In this document: positions 54,401-64,000 of the stretch, piece after piece
Numbering within the stretch: position 1 is the stretch's first letter
Layout: each line of letters starts with the position of its first letter
From: Lingula anatina
Lineage: Eukaryota; Brachiopoda; Lingulata; Lingulida; Lingulidae
DNA length: 64,000 nucleotides
Assembly: GCF_001039355.2 (NCBI RefSeq)
Contig: NW_019775391.1
Span: 747,541-811,540 of the forward strand
Direction of reading: 5' to 3'
The notes under the pieces: generated by a model
What the model was told of the DNA's origin: nothing
What the model saw: the letters and a program-made list of their open reading frames with translations, nothing else
The model's database searches: none
Translations under genes and position numbers: made by a program

Positions 54401-55092
54401 AGTTGGAGGGTAGGGGAGAACACATACTTAGATGAAAAAAAATACTTAGCTATGAAATTATTTCATACAAGCATATGCCATACATAATCACATGTTCTAA
54501 AATTTTCTTTTAATGTTAACCCCCCACCCCACCCCATGATTCTTTAAAGTTTGAGGAAAAGGAAAATCGGCATTTAAACACAAGAAGCTGTCTAAACAAG
54601 AGAAATTCACAATAACGCAACCTAAAATGCAACAAAAACACTCTTTGATTTTCGAAAAACTTATTCTTCACTCAATAATTTCAGCGTTAAAATATTCCAT
54701 TTTCTCGCCATATCTATCTTTCTCCGGGGAAAAAAGCAAATTTCTCCGACACATGAATCTTTGCCGACATTTGGATTTGTTGTTTTGTAACGCTTTTAAT
54801 CGAATAACTAATTTTTAAAAACAATTCATATATACCGGTGTGTCTCTCGGACATTTGAGAGAGGAATATCGACGCCAGGTTCTTTTATTCGAAAGGTTTT
54901 ATGGTTGTTAATTAGCTTTGTAGGATGTTTGAAAATGTTCATGTTAAAAAAACACGGCCTTAGAATATTTTCGAATGCACAGAAGTATACTTTTAAATAT
55001 TCACTTTCGCCTTACCTTTGTCAGTGCGATCATCACCAGAAGTAAACGCCATTTAAAACAATTCATCCTGTTTCTGTACATTTATGAGAAAG
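47464..55092 (-). CDS. ZP-domain single-pass membrane protein
   Basis: Coding exons: 55066-55016 (ATG; exon begins at 55092), 51720-51693, 51406-51234, 50801-50644, 50377-50223, 49703-49607, 49184-49004, 48751-48595, 48324-48218 and 47928-47464. They join to 523 codons plus stop. Residues 1-17 form a signal peptide (FKWRLLLVMIALTK). A zona pellucida domain follows, with eight cysteines in contexts VTCSNTG, DADCTV, TACGL, VTCNFPG, GCPLD, LVCPYFN, TSCEP and ASCSG. A furin-type site RKRR (293-296) comes after the domain, where ZP proteins are usually cleaved. A transmembrane segment lies at about 344-368 (AASVFIATALCCVILFVCLVVT), then a 154-residue cytoplasmic tail with Gln and His runs. ZP modules polymerise into extracellular filaments; ligand and tissue here are unknown. 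Intron 1 is 3.3 kb. Confidence 0.88.
47735..47787 (-). repeat. CAA/CAG repeat coding for Gln tracts
   Basis: Encodes two glutamine runs (HQQQQPKLQQQQQQQQRN) followed by a His-rich stretch in the cytoplasmic tail of the ZP protein. Mixed codons make it an imperfect microsatellite. Confidence 0.85.
48370..48404. repeat. (GA)n microsatellite
   Basis: In an intron of the ZP gene; TAA/ATT repeats follow the same intron side near 48116-48160. Confidence 0.9.
53082..53110. repeat. (TG)n microsatellite
   Basis: In ZP gene intron 1, followed by a short alternating GC stretch (GCGCGCG). Confidence 0.9.
53420..53830. repeat. Diverged tandem repeat in ZP gene intron 1
   Basis: Two units about 225 bp apart share an AGG..TTCA.GCCC start (53420 and 53645) and the pattern TGCCAATATGTGAAAA (53693; variant at 53463), followed by A-rich sequence and an AA.GATCCGATCA-like stretch. 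Origin unknown. Confidence 0.5.
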
Positions 55093-56255
55093 CTGAAAAT
55101 ATTATAAAAGTTGGCATAGGTCATTGATATGATAATGTTCGGATTTAAGAGTCGTCGCCATGCATTAGAGAAGAAAAATGTCGAGTCGTTCCCGTCTTTA
55201 AGTCCCATTTTTATTATTTACAATAAATAAATCTATGAATAACTTCTAATCGTATTTTTCTTTCTTTCATTCATGTAATAAAGTTCACTCTTTCTAGGAA
55301 GAGCGGTGTGGGCACCTGGAAAACAATAACTCCAATTTGAAAAGGATTTCCTTCACAAAATCACGAGTTCCAACTAATTAAATTAAAATGCGCATGAACT
55401 TCTTAGTTCAAAACATCTGTATGTCTGAGTAGCATAAGTTCGCAAAGAACACTAAATGTAGTGTTGACAATAAAAAAAAACCAAAATTGACTTAACTTTA
55501 TCTTACATAACACGTTAGATAATAGATAATTATATATTTGCTTTTAGCTGCAAGGCTGATCTACATAACATTTACACTTCTATACGTTTGTTAACAAGTA
55601 TTTTCAAATTCTATTCAAGTAGTCAAGAAAACGTTAATGAATACATTACAACTTACCTTGAAGGCAACTCGTGTTGCTTGGAATGAACAAACGGAAGCTT
55701 TAACGCGGCGCCTCTAGAAAGAGAAAGCTGTCTGAAGTCGCCCGCCCCAGCGCAACCTATGGCCTTCCAAACACGAAGTTCTTTATATTGACAAACTCTT
55801 AACCAAAAAATATGTCTGCGCGTCGCTCGCGGGGACGGTTGTTACCGAAAGAAAAGGAGAGAGACAATGTTTCTGACCTTCATTCTTGTCCTTCTTGTAA
55901 CTCATACAAAAGTCACGTTGCGTATCGTTCTACCAGTGTCGCTTTTTATCATTATCATTGTGTTCATGCAAAAGGATCCACACATTACTATATTCTCTAT
56001 TTATCTCGCCTAGAGCGACAGAGACACAAGAAGACAGTAGTACAAATACTACATGGCAACAAGCCAGACAGTTGACTGTCCAATTACACCTTAATTTGTA
56101 GGAGGCATTTTGGGCCGGCGTTCTCATTGCCAAGAGCGAAAAAGAAATTTCATAATGACTTTGTACTCGCAGGAAGTACTCAGAATATTTAAGTCGCGTC
56201 AGCAGGTCGGTCCACTATTATTCAACAAATATGGACAAAGAAATTTTCTTTATAT
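54477..56255. repeat. ZP promoter/exon 1 block, copy 1
   Basis: As far as I can compare by eye, identical base for base with 56257-58035. The copy ends directly at the N at 56256. Confidence 0.92.
55657..55745 (-). promoter_or_regulatory. ZP gene 5'UTR exon and GC-box promoter
   Basis: On the minus strand a GC box (GGGGCGGGCG) at about 55739-55748 is followed by a likely non-coding exon that ends CCTTCAAG, then GTAAGT at 55656-55651. The next acceptor (TTTTCAG) precedes 55092, 26 bases before the ATG. This is inferred from splice signals. Confidence 0.5.
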
Positions 56256-56256
56256 N
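56256..56256. other. N at exact-overlap junction
   Basis: A single N joins the end of one copy to the start of an identical copy. Confidence 0.9.
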
Positions 56257-58035
56257 GCCATACATAATCACATGTTCTAAAATTTTCTTTTAATGTTAAC
56301 CCCCCACCCCACCCCATGATTCTTTAAAGTTTGAGGAAAAGGAAAATCGGCATTTAAACACAAGAAGCTGTCTAAACAAGAGAAATTCACAATAACGCAA
56401 CCTAAAATGCAACAAAAACACTCTTTGATTTTCGAAAAACTTATTCTTCACTCAATAATTTCAGCGTTAAAATATTCCATTTTCTCGCCATATCTATCTT
56501 TCTCCGGGGAAAAAAGCAAATTTCTCCGACACATGAATCTTTGCCGACATTTGGATTTGTTGTTTTGTAACGCTTTTAATCGAATAACTAATTTTTAAAA
56601 ACAATTCATATATACCGGTGTGTCTCTCGGACATTTGAGAGAGGAATATCGACGCCAGGTTCTTTTATTCGAAAGGTTTTATGGTTGTTAATTAGCTTTG
56701 TAGGATGTTTGAAAATGTTCATGTTAAAAAAACACGGCCTTAGAATATTTTCGAATGCACAGAAGTATACTTTTAAATATTCACTTTCGCCTTACCTTTG
56801 TCAGTGCGATCATCACCAGAAGTAAACGCCATTTAAAACAATTCATCCTGTTTCTGTACATTTATGAGAAAGCTGAAAATATTATAAAAGTTGGCATAGG
56901 TCATTGATATGATAATGTTCGGATTTAAGAGTCGTCGCCATGCATTAGAGAAGAAAAATGTCGAGTCGTTCCCGTCTTTAAGTCCCATTTTTATTATTTA
57001 CAATAAATAAATCTATGAATAACTTCTAATCGTATTTTTCTTTCTTTCATTCATGTAATAAAGTTCACTCTTTCTAGGAAGAGCGGTGTGGGCACCTGGA
57101 AAACAATAACTCCAATTTGAAAAGGATTTCCTTCACAAAATCACGAGTTCCAACTAATTAAATTAAAATGCGCATGAACTTCTTAGTTCAAAACATCTGT
57201 ATGTCTGAGTAGCATAAGTTCGCAAAGAACACTAAATGTAGTGTTGACAATAAAAAAAAACCAAAATTGACTTAACTTTATCTTACATAACACGTTAGAT
57301 AATAGATAATTATATATTTGCTTTTAGCTGCAAGGCTGATCTACATAACATTTACACTTCTATACGTTTGTTAACAAGTATTTTCAAATTCTATTCAAGT
57401 AGTCAAGAAAACGTTAATGAATACATTACAACTTACCTTGAAGGCAACTCGTGTTGCTTGGAATGAACAAACGGAAGCTTTAACGCGGCGCCTCTAGAAA
57501 GAGAAAGCTGTCTGAAGTCGCCCGCCCCAGCGCAACCTATGGCCTTCCAAACACGAAGTTCTTTATATTGACAAACTCTTAACCAAAAAATATGTCTGCG
57601 CGTCGCTCGCGGGGACGGTTGTTACCGAAAGAAAAGGAGAGAGACAATGTTTCTGACCTTCATTCTTGTCCTTCTTGTAACTCATACAAAAGTCACGTTG
57701 CGTATCGTTCTACCAGTGTCGCTTTTTATCATTATCATTGTGTTCATGCAAAAGGATCCACACATTACTATATTCTCTATTTATCTCGCCTAGAGCGACA
57801 GAGACACAAGAAGACAGTAGTACAAATACTACATGGCAACAAGCCAGACAGTTGACTGTCCAATTACACCTTAATTTGTAGGAGGCATTTTGGGCCGGCG
57901 TTCTCATTGCCAAGAGCGAAAAAGAAATTTCATAATGACTTTGTACTCGCAGGAAGTACTCAGAATATTTAAGTCGCGTCAGCAGGTCGGTCCACTATTA
58001 TTCAACAAATATGGACAAAGAAATTTTCTTTATAT
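56257..58035. repeat. ZP promoter/exon 1 block, copy 2
   Basis: Repeat of 54477-56255, including ZP exon 1 (56846-56796) and the 5'UTR exon. It continues past the point where copy 1 ends. Confidence 0.92.
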
Positions 58036-58784
58036 AGACCTTCTATGGGTATGGAGACCTGTTAAGCGCGAGGTTTTCTGACATCCGTCACAATTTTCAG
58101 CACTTGCCCACTATGGCTCTCCTGCAATATAATGTTAATACGATAAAAATATTCAGATCGTTCACTTAAATTGGCTGAATCCAATTTAAAAATTACACGC
58201 GTTGACGCATTTTTATTTCATCCTTACTTTTTTGTATGGGCGTTTATGTCCTTCCTTAAAAAGCATGCGATGAAATTCGGGGCACGAGAATAGGTCACGC
58301 GAGAAGGAAGATGTTGGAACCGGCAATATGACGATATCAATATTGTATTGTTGTCTTTCGGGGTAAATAAATACTAGTTATCCTTTTTTCATCGGGTATT
58401 GAGATTCAATTTTAATAATGGTTGTCCTAATTCATATGGCATCAAATAAAAGGGAGAACGGACACCACGCTTTCTTTAACGTTTCACTTTTCAAGATGTA
58501 CCGACGCTACGGTTGGTCCGTTTATCACCACTTACGAGTACTGCATCTTTCATAGTTTTAACTAGGTGAATTGCAATGATTTTTATTTTTTTTTATTCAA
58601 AATATTTTAATAAGCAGATTAAATGCATCACGGATGTCATAGGCAAAGACCGATTATTTCGAGCTCAATTAACAATCATTTTCAAACACGCACTCTTTAT
58701 GGCACAATCAATTCAAAGAATCGGTGAAACAATACAAAATCAGCAGCAACGCCCTTTTAATAATCATTACCATTACAAACAATA

Positions 58785-58785
58785 N
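58785..58785. other. N in intergenic sequence
   Basis: Single N with no duplication visible around it. Confidence 0.7.
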
Positions 58786-59259
58786 AACAATTAGAAAAAA
58801 AATTAAGACAGATTCACAGGATTGTTATCAAAACTTCTTGAAATGGCATACAGTGCTGACATCTGTGTCAACTCTGAAATTCCATACACATCATAGGTAT
58901 CGGTTATTTTCTCTGCACCGTGCATTTGTTTTACGTTAAAATATATTGTGAGGGTACAGCATCACGCGGCGTTCCAATAATGAATTTTCAATTGTTATCG
59001 CTACGATTCTTTTTTGTTGTCCTTACTGTTATTTCTTCGTTTGTCACAACTGCATTTTTCCCCAATATTGGCCTTAATGCAGTTCAATTCCTTCAGTTGT
59101 CCTTCCTGCCACACATTTATTTAGCTGACCTTACTTTCATTTCTTTCAGTTATCCTAGCTGCATTACTAACTGGAGCTCATACCTTTCTTAGTTGTAAAC
59201 TGTTACTTATCCTCTGTCATAGATGTTAACAATACCTCCCCCCTGCCACTTCCCTGATA

Positions 59260-59537
59260 ACAGCATTTGCTCTGTCTCAGTTCTGAGCAGGTATTATATC
59301 TTCTGTTACCATGAGAATAGTCGAGATTTGACCAGTGTCATTGCACGGACTACAGCATGTGCTCTGTCTCAGTTCTGAACTGTTGCTTATCCTTGTTGCC
59401 ATGACTACAGCCAAGGTTTGACCTCAGCTGCCCAAACTGCAGCATATGCTGTCTCAGTTCTGAACAGGTTGCTTATCATCTGTTGCCATGACTACAGCCG
59501 TCTGTTTTGTGTCATTGCCTTGACTACAGCCCACCAT
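59260..59537. repeat. Minisatellite of about 90-bp units
   Basis: Three units start near 59262, 59354 and 59441 with CAGCAT.TGCT, then CTGTCTCAGTTCTGA and TTGCCATGACTACAG. A partial fourth end reaches the FIBP stop codon, so the repeat makes up the FIBP 3'UTR. Confidence 0.75.
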
Positions 59538-59538
59538 G

Positions 59539-62378
59539 TCACTTGTGGTACATCTGAACAATGCAGGCCGTGATCATGACCATGTACCGGTCCCAGACCT
59601 TTGCCATTTGAGGATTAGACCTACAATAAAGTGAGACTCTCATGAAAAGTGCCACATATAAAACAGTGTGTGTTTGTGAGTGCTTGTGTCTGTGTCCATG
59701 TGTGCACGCACAAATGCAAGCATGACAGGCATGTGCTTGTGTGTGCGTATGTGTGTACACCACCAACATTCTCAAGTGTATTAGGCTACACACCAAAAGA
59801 GTTCTTTACATTTGCAGAGACAAGTATTAAAAGAGAGCAAATTCTTCTAAGTGCTCTGATTTGACCTGGGACAAATTCTAAAGGGTCAATAGAATTAAAA
59901 TTATATCCCATACCTAAAGTGCTCTACCATGTGACTGGTGTCTAGGTAGGCATTAAGGAAAGCCTCTACATCATCTTTGGTCCACATAGCTTGCCGACAG
60001 GGCTCTATAAACTGAACAAGAGAAAAAACAAAGGTGCCTTAACATGGGGCTTCTGAAAAGCAATTTTTAATAAAAGTTTTCAAAGCAGAAAAAACTTATT
60101 TTCGGCATCAAGTTTGGAAAATTTCCCCTTCATTCTTGAAAGGAGCTTAGATCTAACTTTTGTTTCTTTTACTTCTAGAATATTTCTCAACTGAAACATA
60201 ATAAATTAAACATATATCTTACCTAGACTTCTTTTGAAAAAACAATTAAACTACCCAAATCTATACATGTGCATGACTTTTATGTCTCTGCTATAAGATG
60301 ATGAAAACTGATGAAAAACAATTCACAAGACATTTCACCCAACACCAGACATTTCATATGTTACCTTTTCTACTAAATCCAAAAATAAATCCCTGGATTC
60401 TTTACTATGGCTTAGTCCACTCCCTATACCAACTATTACTTTCGAAATATTCTGTAACAGAAATATGTACATTTAATTTTTAATTGGCCACATGAAAATG
60501 TCTAGTTAAACAAAATTGAACCTTCTCCAACTGTGCTCAAATCTGGATGCAGAAAATAACTGCCTCTTTTTTAATGTTGCACAATACAAGCAATCTAAAT
60601 TTAATTGCCCATTCCAGAGTGTAAGAGAAAGTTATCTTTCAAATTAAAGAGTTAATTATCATATAAAAATAGATGATCTGCATTAAGATGACTGAGGCTC
60701 TTAGTGATAGCACTGGGTAAAGATATGGATACTACATAATCATATCATTATTTCTGCATGCAAAACATACCTTAAAATTTTGCTCAATGTCTGTAAAAGC
60801 TCTGTCACTCAGTCCTGTAAGTGTGCGCAACACTAAGCTAATCAAAAATACAATATAATAATGTTATTACCACTAGCAAGGTAATGAGGGCTAATATAAA
60901 AAGATTATTATATGCATCCAGCTAATATAAAAATACAAAACAAAATGGAAAAAAAATATTTAGAGATGTATTATATCACAAAGACAAATTATTCTGCCTA
61001 CAAAATTTATGAAATAGGAAGATAGATATTTCATTCAATTTATTATTAATCAAAATCCACAGGCAATCATTTGTAAAAAAAAAAAAAAGACAATCTTTTT
61101 TATTTCATTTTGTGCATTTCTAAATGGTATAAAGTTACACATGAGGTCCTACAGGTAGTAGAACCAGTATAAATAGTAGTGGTAGTATTACCTTTTATGA
61201 TCTTCCACATAATCTGACAGTTCTTTGACATCTCTGAGAGCCTGAAGAAAATCTCGGTCCAGGTCTGTATCAATGTCCTCACTGGTCAGTGTCTTCACCC
61301 CTGAAATTGTCGGAAAATACTGCAATAAAATCTACATAATAAAAATTAATTAAAAAATTTTTTATACAATCTTTTCATGTCAACATTCGCGTGCACATCT
61401 TACACTGATTAAAAAAGGAAACTTGTTAGTTGAGTAACTATATGGATTTATATAACAGCATTAAAATTAATAAGATGACCTCAGAAATTTTTCTTTGTGA
61501 ACCTGAACTTTGAAATTTAAAAAGGTCAATTTTTAACCTATGACCTATCCACTGACCTCTAGCCCTTGACGTCCAGTGCGACATCATTTGGTCAGCACAG
61601 AAAGCAAAGTCTTCGAAGGTCAAATAATGGAGTTTCTTCTTCCCCGTCTCAAACCTGTTATTAGCGATAAACACTATTGCAGCATATTTTCTGGAATAAA
61701 CGAAAGAAAGCCTAGTCATTTATTTAAATCATATTCATAAATAAACTGGAACTGGTAAACCCTAGCTTTTCATTACATGTTGTTAATTATGAATGAAACT
61801 TCACATAAAGGATGTACACAGTATATAATGTGCAGTGCAGTACTATGCATAAATTTCTTATGAATATTTGTCTATTATAGAACTTGTTATTTTTTTCAAG
61901 GTGCCATACTTTGCCAACTCTTCTGATATAAGAAACAGTGTCCTAATGTTTTCCACTAGGGACCCCATCATGTCTTCCACCGTTTTAAACACATGCTTAA
62001 CATTGTCAAACTGAAAAAAAAAAACATTGTCTTTAATCATTTCCAAATTAATTCACACAAAACTCTAAACAAACCCATGCAATGGCTGACCAGTGGAGAG
62101 CTTCATAGGGTGTGTTAAACAATCAGATAATATCATAATTCCTTCACAACAGTTTAGATCACTACATTATATCTATTATACATAAGAAATATTAGAGTGC
62201 AGATAAATTATATTCTTCTACAGAAATTTTACAAGATGGAATCAACAATACCTGTCTCCTGCAGCTTTTCAGAGACACCCGTGTCTTTTCACTGATATCA
62301 TCGAGATCCTTTCTGTTTCTCGATGACAACTTCTTTCCAAGGAACTCTCTGACCACTTCAGGATCAAATTCATAATAC
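59539..62378 (-). CDS. FIBP: FGF1 intracellular-binding protein (5' exons missing)
   Basis: Eight exons: 62378-62252, 62010-61910, 61690-61557, 61300-61192, 60837-60771, 60451-60365, 60011-59914 and 59620-59539 (stop). They join in frame to about 267 residues. Diagnostic FIBP segments are [75 protein letters not shown] and [19 protein letters not shown] at the C terminus. FIBP binds internalised acidic FGF (FGF1) and is linked to mitogenic signalling; its biochemical activity is poorly defined. The missing N-terminal about 100 residues should lie upstream, but the sequence stops at the N at 62867, so the 5' end is lost to a gap or lies outside the window. Confidence 0.93.
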
Positions 62379-62831
62379 CTAAAGATAAATTAGAATTGAC
62401 TAAAGCTGTTCTTTTACGTGATTTTGGTGATGTTCTGTTGTACTCGTGTGATATGTAAAATGATATGTAATGAAAGTCAGATGATAACAGATTTATCTAG
62501 ATTAAAATTTTAACTGGAAGGAGATGGATATGCAGAGGTTTGTAGACATATGCAGATAAAGGCATTGCAATGGAAGCTATTTTATCAACAAATTGTAATT
62601 AGCTTCTAGTGTACCATAAAACTGGTTTAAAAAAAGCTATTGGGTCTGGCATTCACATACTATAATGTCTTATGATTTCTCACCCAGACATTTGTAATTC
62701 TAAGCACTTTAACACATACAGAGGTTTATGTCACATATTTGTAAACTACAATAGATATCCTGGATTGGTCATCATAAATCCTCTTAACTCAATGACTGAT
62801 AGTAAACTTGATATTTTGGAACAAGAAATAG

Positions 62832-62866
62832 TTAAAGGACAATGTTCATGTAAAAATACATTTCTC
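62832..62866. repeat. Dispersed repeat end next to N
   Basis: Matches 23257-23291 with one difference visible (core AAAGGACAATGTTCATG). Confidence 0.65.
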
Positions 62867-62867
62867 N
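62867..62867. other. N between FIBP and third ZP exon 1 copy
   Basis: A single N; sequence after it jumps into the ZP promoter block. Confidence 0.85.
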
Positions 62868-64000
62868 TTAAATTTTCTTTTAATGTTAACTCCCCACCCC
62901 ACCCCATGATTCTTTAAAGTTTGAGGAAAAGGAAAATCGGTATTTAAATACAAGAAGCTGTCTAAACAAGAGAAATTCACAATAACGCAACCTAAAATGC
63001 AGCAAAAACACTCTTTAATTTTCGAAAAACTTATTCTTCACTCAATAATTTCAGCGTTACAATATTCCATTTTCTCGCCATATCTATCTTTCTCCGGGGA
63101 AAAAAGCAAATTTCTCCGACACATGAATCTTTGCCGACATTTGGATTTGTTGTCTTGTAACGCTTTTAATCGAATAACTAATTTCTAAAAACAATTCATA
63201 TATACCGGTGTGTCTCTCGGACATTTTAGAGAGGAATATCGACGGTTTTATGGTTGTTAATTAGCTTTGTAGGATGCTTGAAAATGTTCCTGTTAAAAAA
63301 CACGACCTTAGAATATTTTCGAACGCACAGAGTATACTTTTAAATATTCACTTTCGCCTTACCTTTGTCAGTGCGATCATCACCAGAAGTAAACGCCATT
63401 TAAAACAATTCATCCTGTTTCTGTACATTTATGAGAAAGCTGAAAATATTATAAAAGTTGGCATAGGTCATTAATTAAATTGATATGATAATGTTCGGAT
63501 TTAAGAGTCATCGCCATGCATTAGAGAAGAAAAATGTCGAGACGTTCCCGTCTTTAAGTCCCATTTTTATTATTTACAATAAATAAATCTATGAATAACT
63601 TCTAATCGTATTTTTCTTTCTTTCATTCATGTAATAAAGTTTACTCTTTCTGGGAAGAGCGGTGTGGGCACCTGGAAAACAATAACTCCAATTTGAAAAG
63701 GATTTCCTTCACAAAATCACGAGTTCCAACTAATTAAATTAAAATGCGCATGAACTTCTTAGTTCAAAACATCAGTATATCTGAGTAGCATAAGTTCGCA
63801 AAAACACTAAATGTAGTGTTGACAATAAAAAAACCCTAAATTAACTGAACTTTATCTTACATAACACGTTAGATAATAGATAATTATATATTTACTTTTA
63901 GCTGCAAGGCTGATCTACAAAACAATTACACTTCTATACGTTTGTTAACAAGTATTTTCAAATTCTATTCAAGTAGTCAAGAAAACGTTAATGAATACAT
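62868..64000. repeat. ZP promoter/exon 1 block, copy 3 (diverged, runs off edge)
   Basis: Matches 54496-55650 with many substitutions and small deletions. It includes the signal-peptide exon at 63413-63363, encoding the same MNCFKWRLLLVMIALTK. Probably the other haplotype of the same locus. Confidence 0.88.

Larger units (their letters stand above)
58036..59538. other. Region upstream of ZP gene and 3' flank of FIBP
   Basis: No coding exon is seen. It contains the N at 58785, a TTTATT (AATAAA on minus) near 59107 that could end FIBP transcripts, and the minisatellite at 59260-59537. Confidence 0.45.

Noticed and set aside
55812-56133. 87-codon plus frame and 67-codon minus frame upstream of the ZP gene
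   Set aside because: Repeated only because the block is duplicated exactly; composition and position give no support for coding.
60298-60483. 61-codon plus-strand frame
   Set aside because: Antisense to the real FIBP exon 60365-60451.

Overview
This is eukaryotic nuclear DNA from an AT-rich, intron-rich invertebrate genome. Genes have short exons with GT-AG introns, many (CA)n, (TA)n and (GA)n microsatellites, miniature inverted-repeat transposons, and several single N characters. Vertebrate-like orthologues together with a galaxin-like gene, a ZP-domain receptor and these repeats point to a lophotrochozoan, most likely a mollusc. That assignment is inference. There are no bacterial, viral, tRNA, rRNA or CRISPR features that I can support.

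Layout, left to right: a galaxin-like secreted protein (minus, runs off the left edge) sits head to head with MED6 (plus, 10 exons, 2202-10138). A largely empty stretch follows. Then come two tandem copies (about 4.14 kb apart) of a type II membrane SAM-dependent methyltransferase (minus, 14160-16158 and 18300-20326); the left copy carries a one-base frameshift. EXO1 (minus, start at 29237) has its 3' exons present twice (21160-23357 and 23359-25430). EXO1 is head to head with YIPF4 (plus, 29841-32049), which converges on MED17 (minus, complete copy 39709-46543). A 6.5 kb block holding YIPF4 exons 3-6 and MED17 exons 7-14 is present twice, meeting at an N at 37081. A single-pass ZP-domain membrane protein (minus, 47464-55092, plus an upstream 5'UTR exon) follows. 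Its promoter and first exons are repeated exactly at 56257-58035 and again, diverged, from 62868 to the right edge. FIBP (minus, 59539-62378, 5' end missing) lies between the last two copies.

The main structural message is that most large duplications abut single N characters. One is an exact 1.78 kb repeat whose ends meet at an N, which is what an unmerged contig overlap looks like. The EXO1 and YIPF4/MED17 duplications fit placement of two haplotypes in series, although real tandem duplication cannot be excluded from sequence alone. The methyltransferase pair has no N between the copies and looks like a genuine recent gene duplication.

Functionally the genes are mostly unrelated housekeeping loci: two subunits of the Mediator head module (MED6, MED17), mismatch-repair and resection nuclease (EXO1), Golgi/ER membrane trafficking (YIPF4) and an FGF1-binding protein (FIBP). 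The most novel candidate is the methyltransferase pair, whose topology (short N-terminal tail, one membrane anchor, then catalytic domain) resembles Golgi enzymes. I suggest, as inference only, that it may methylate glycans.
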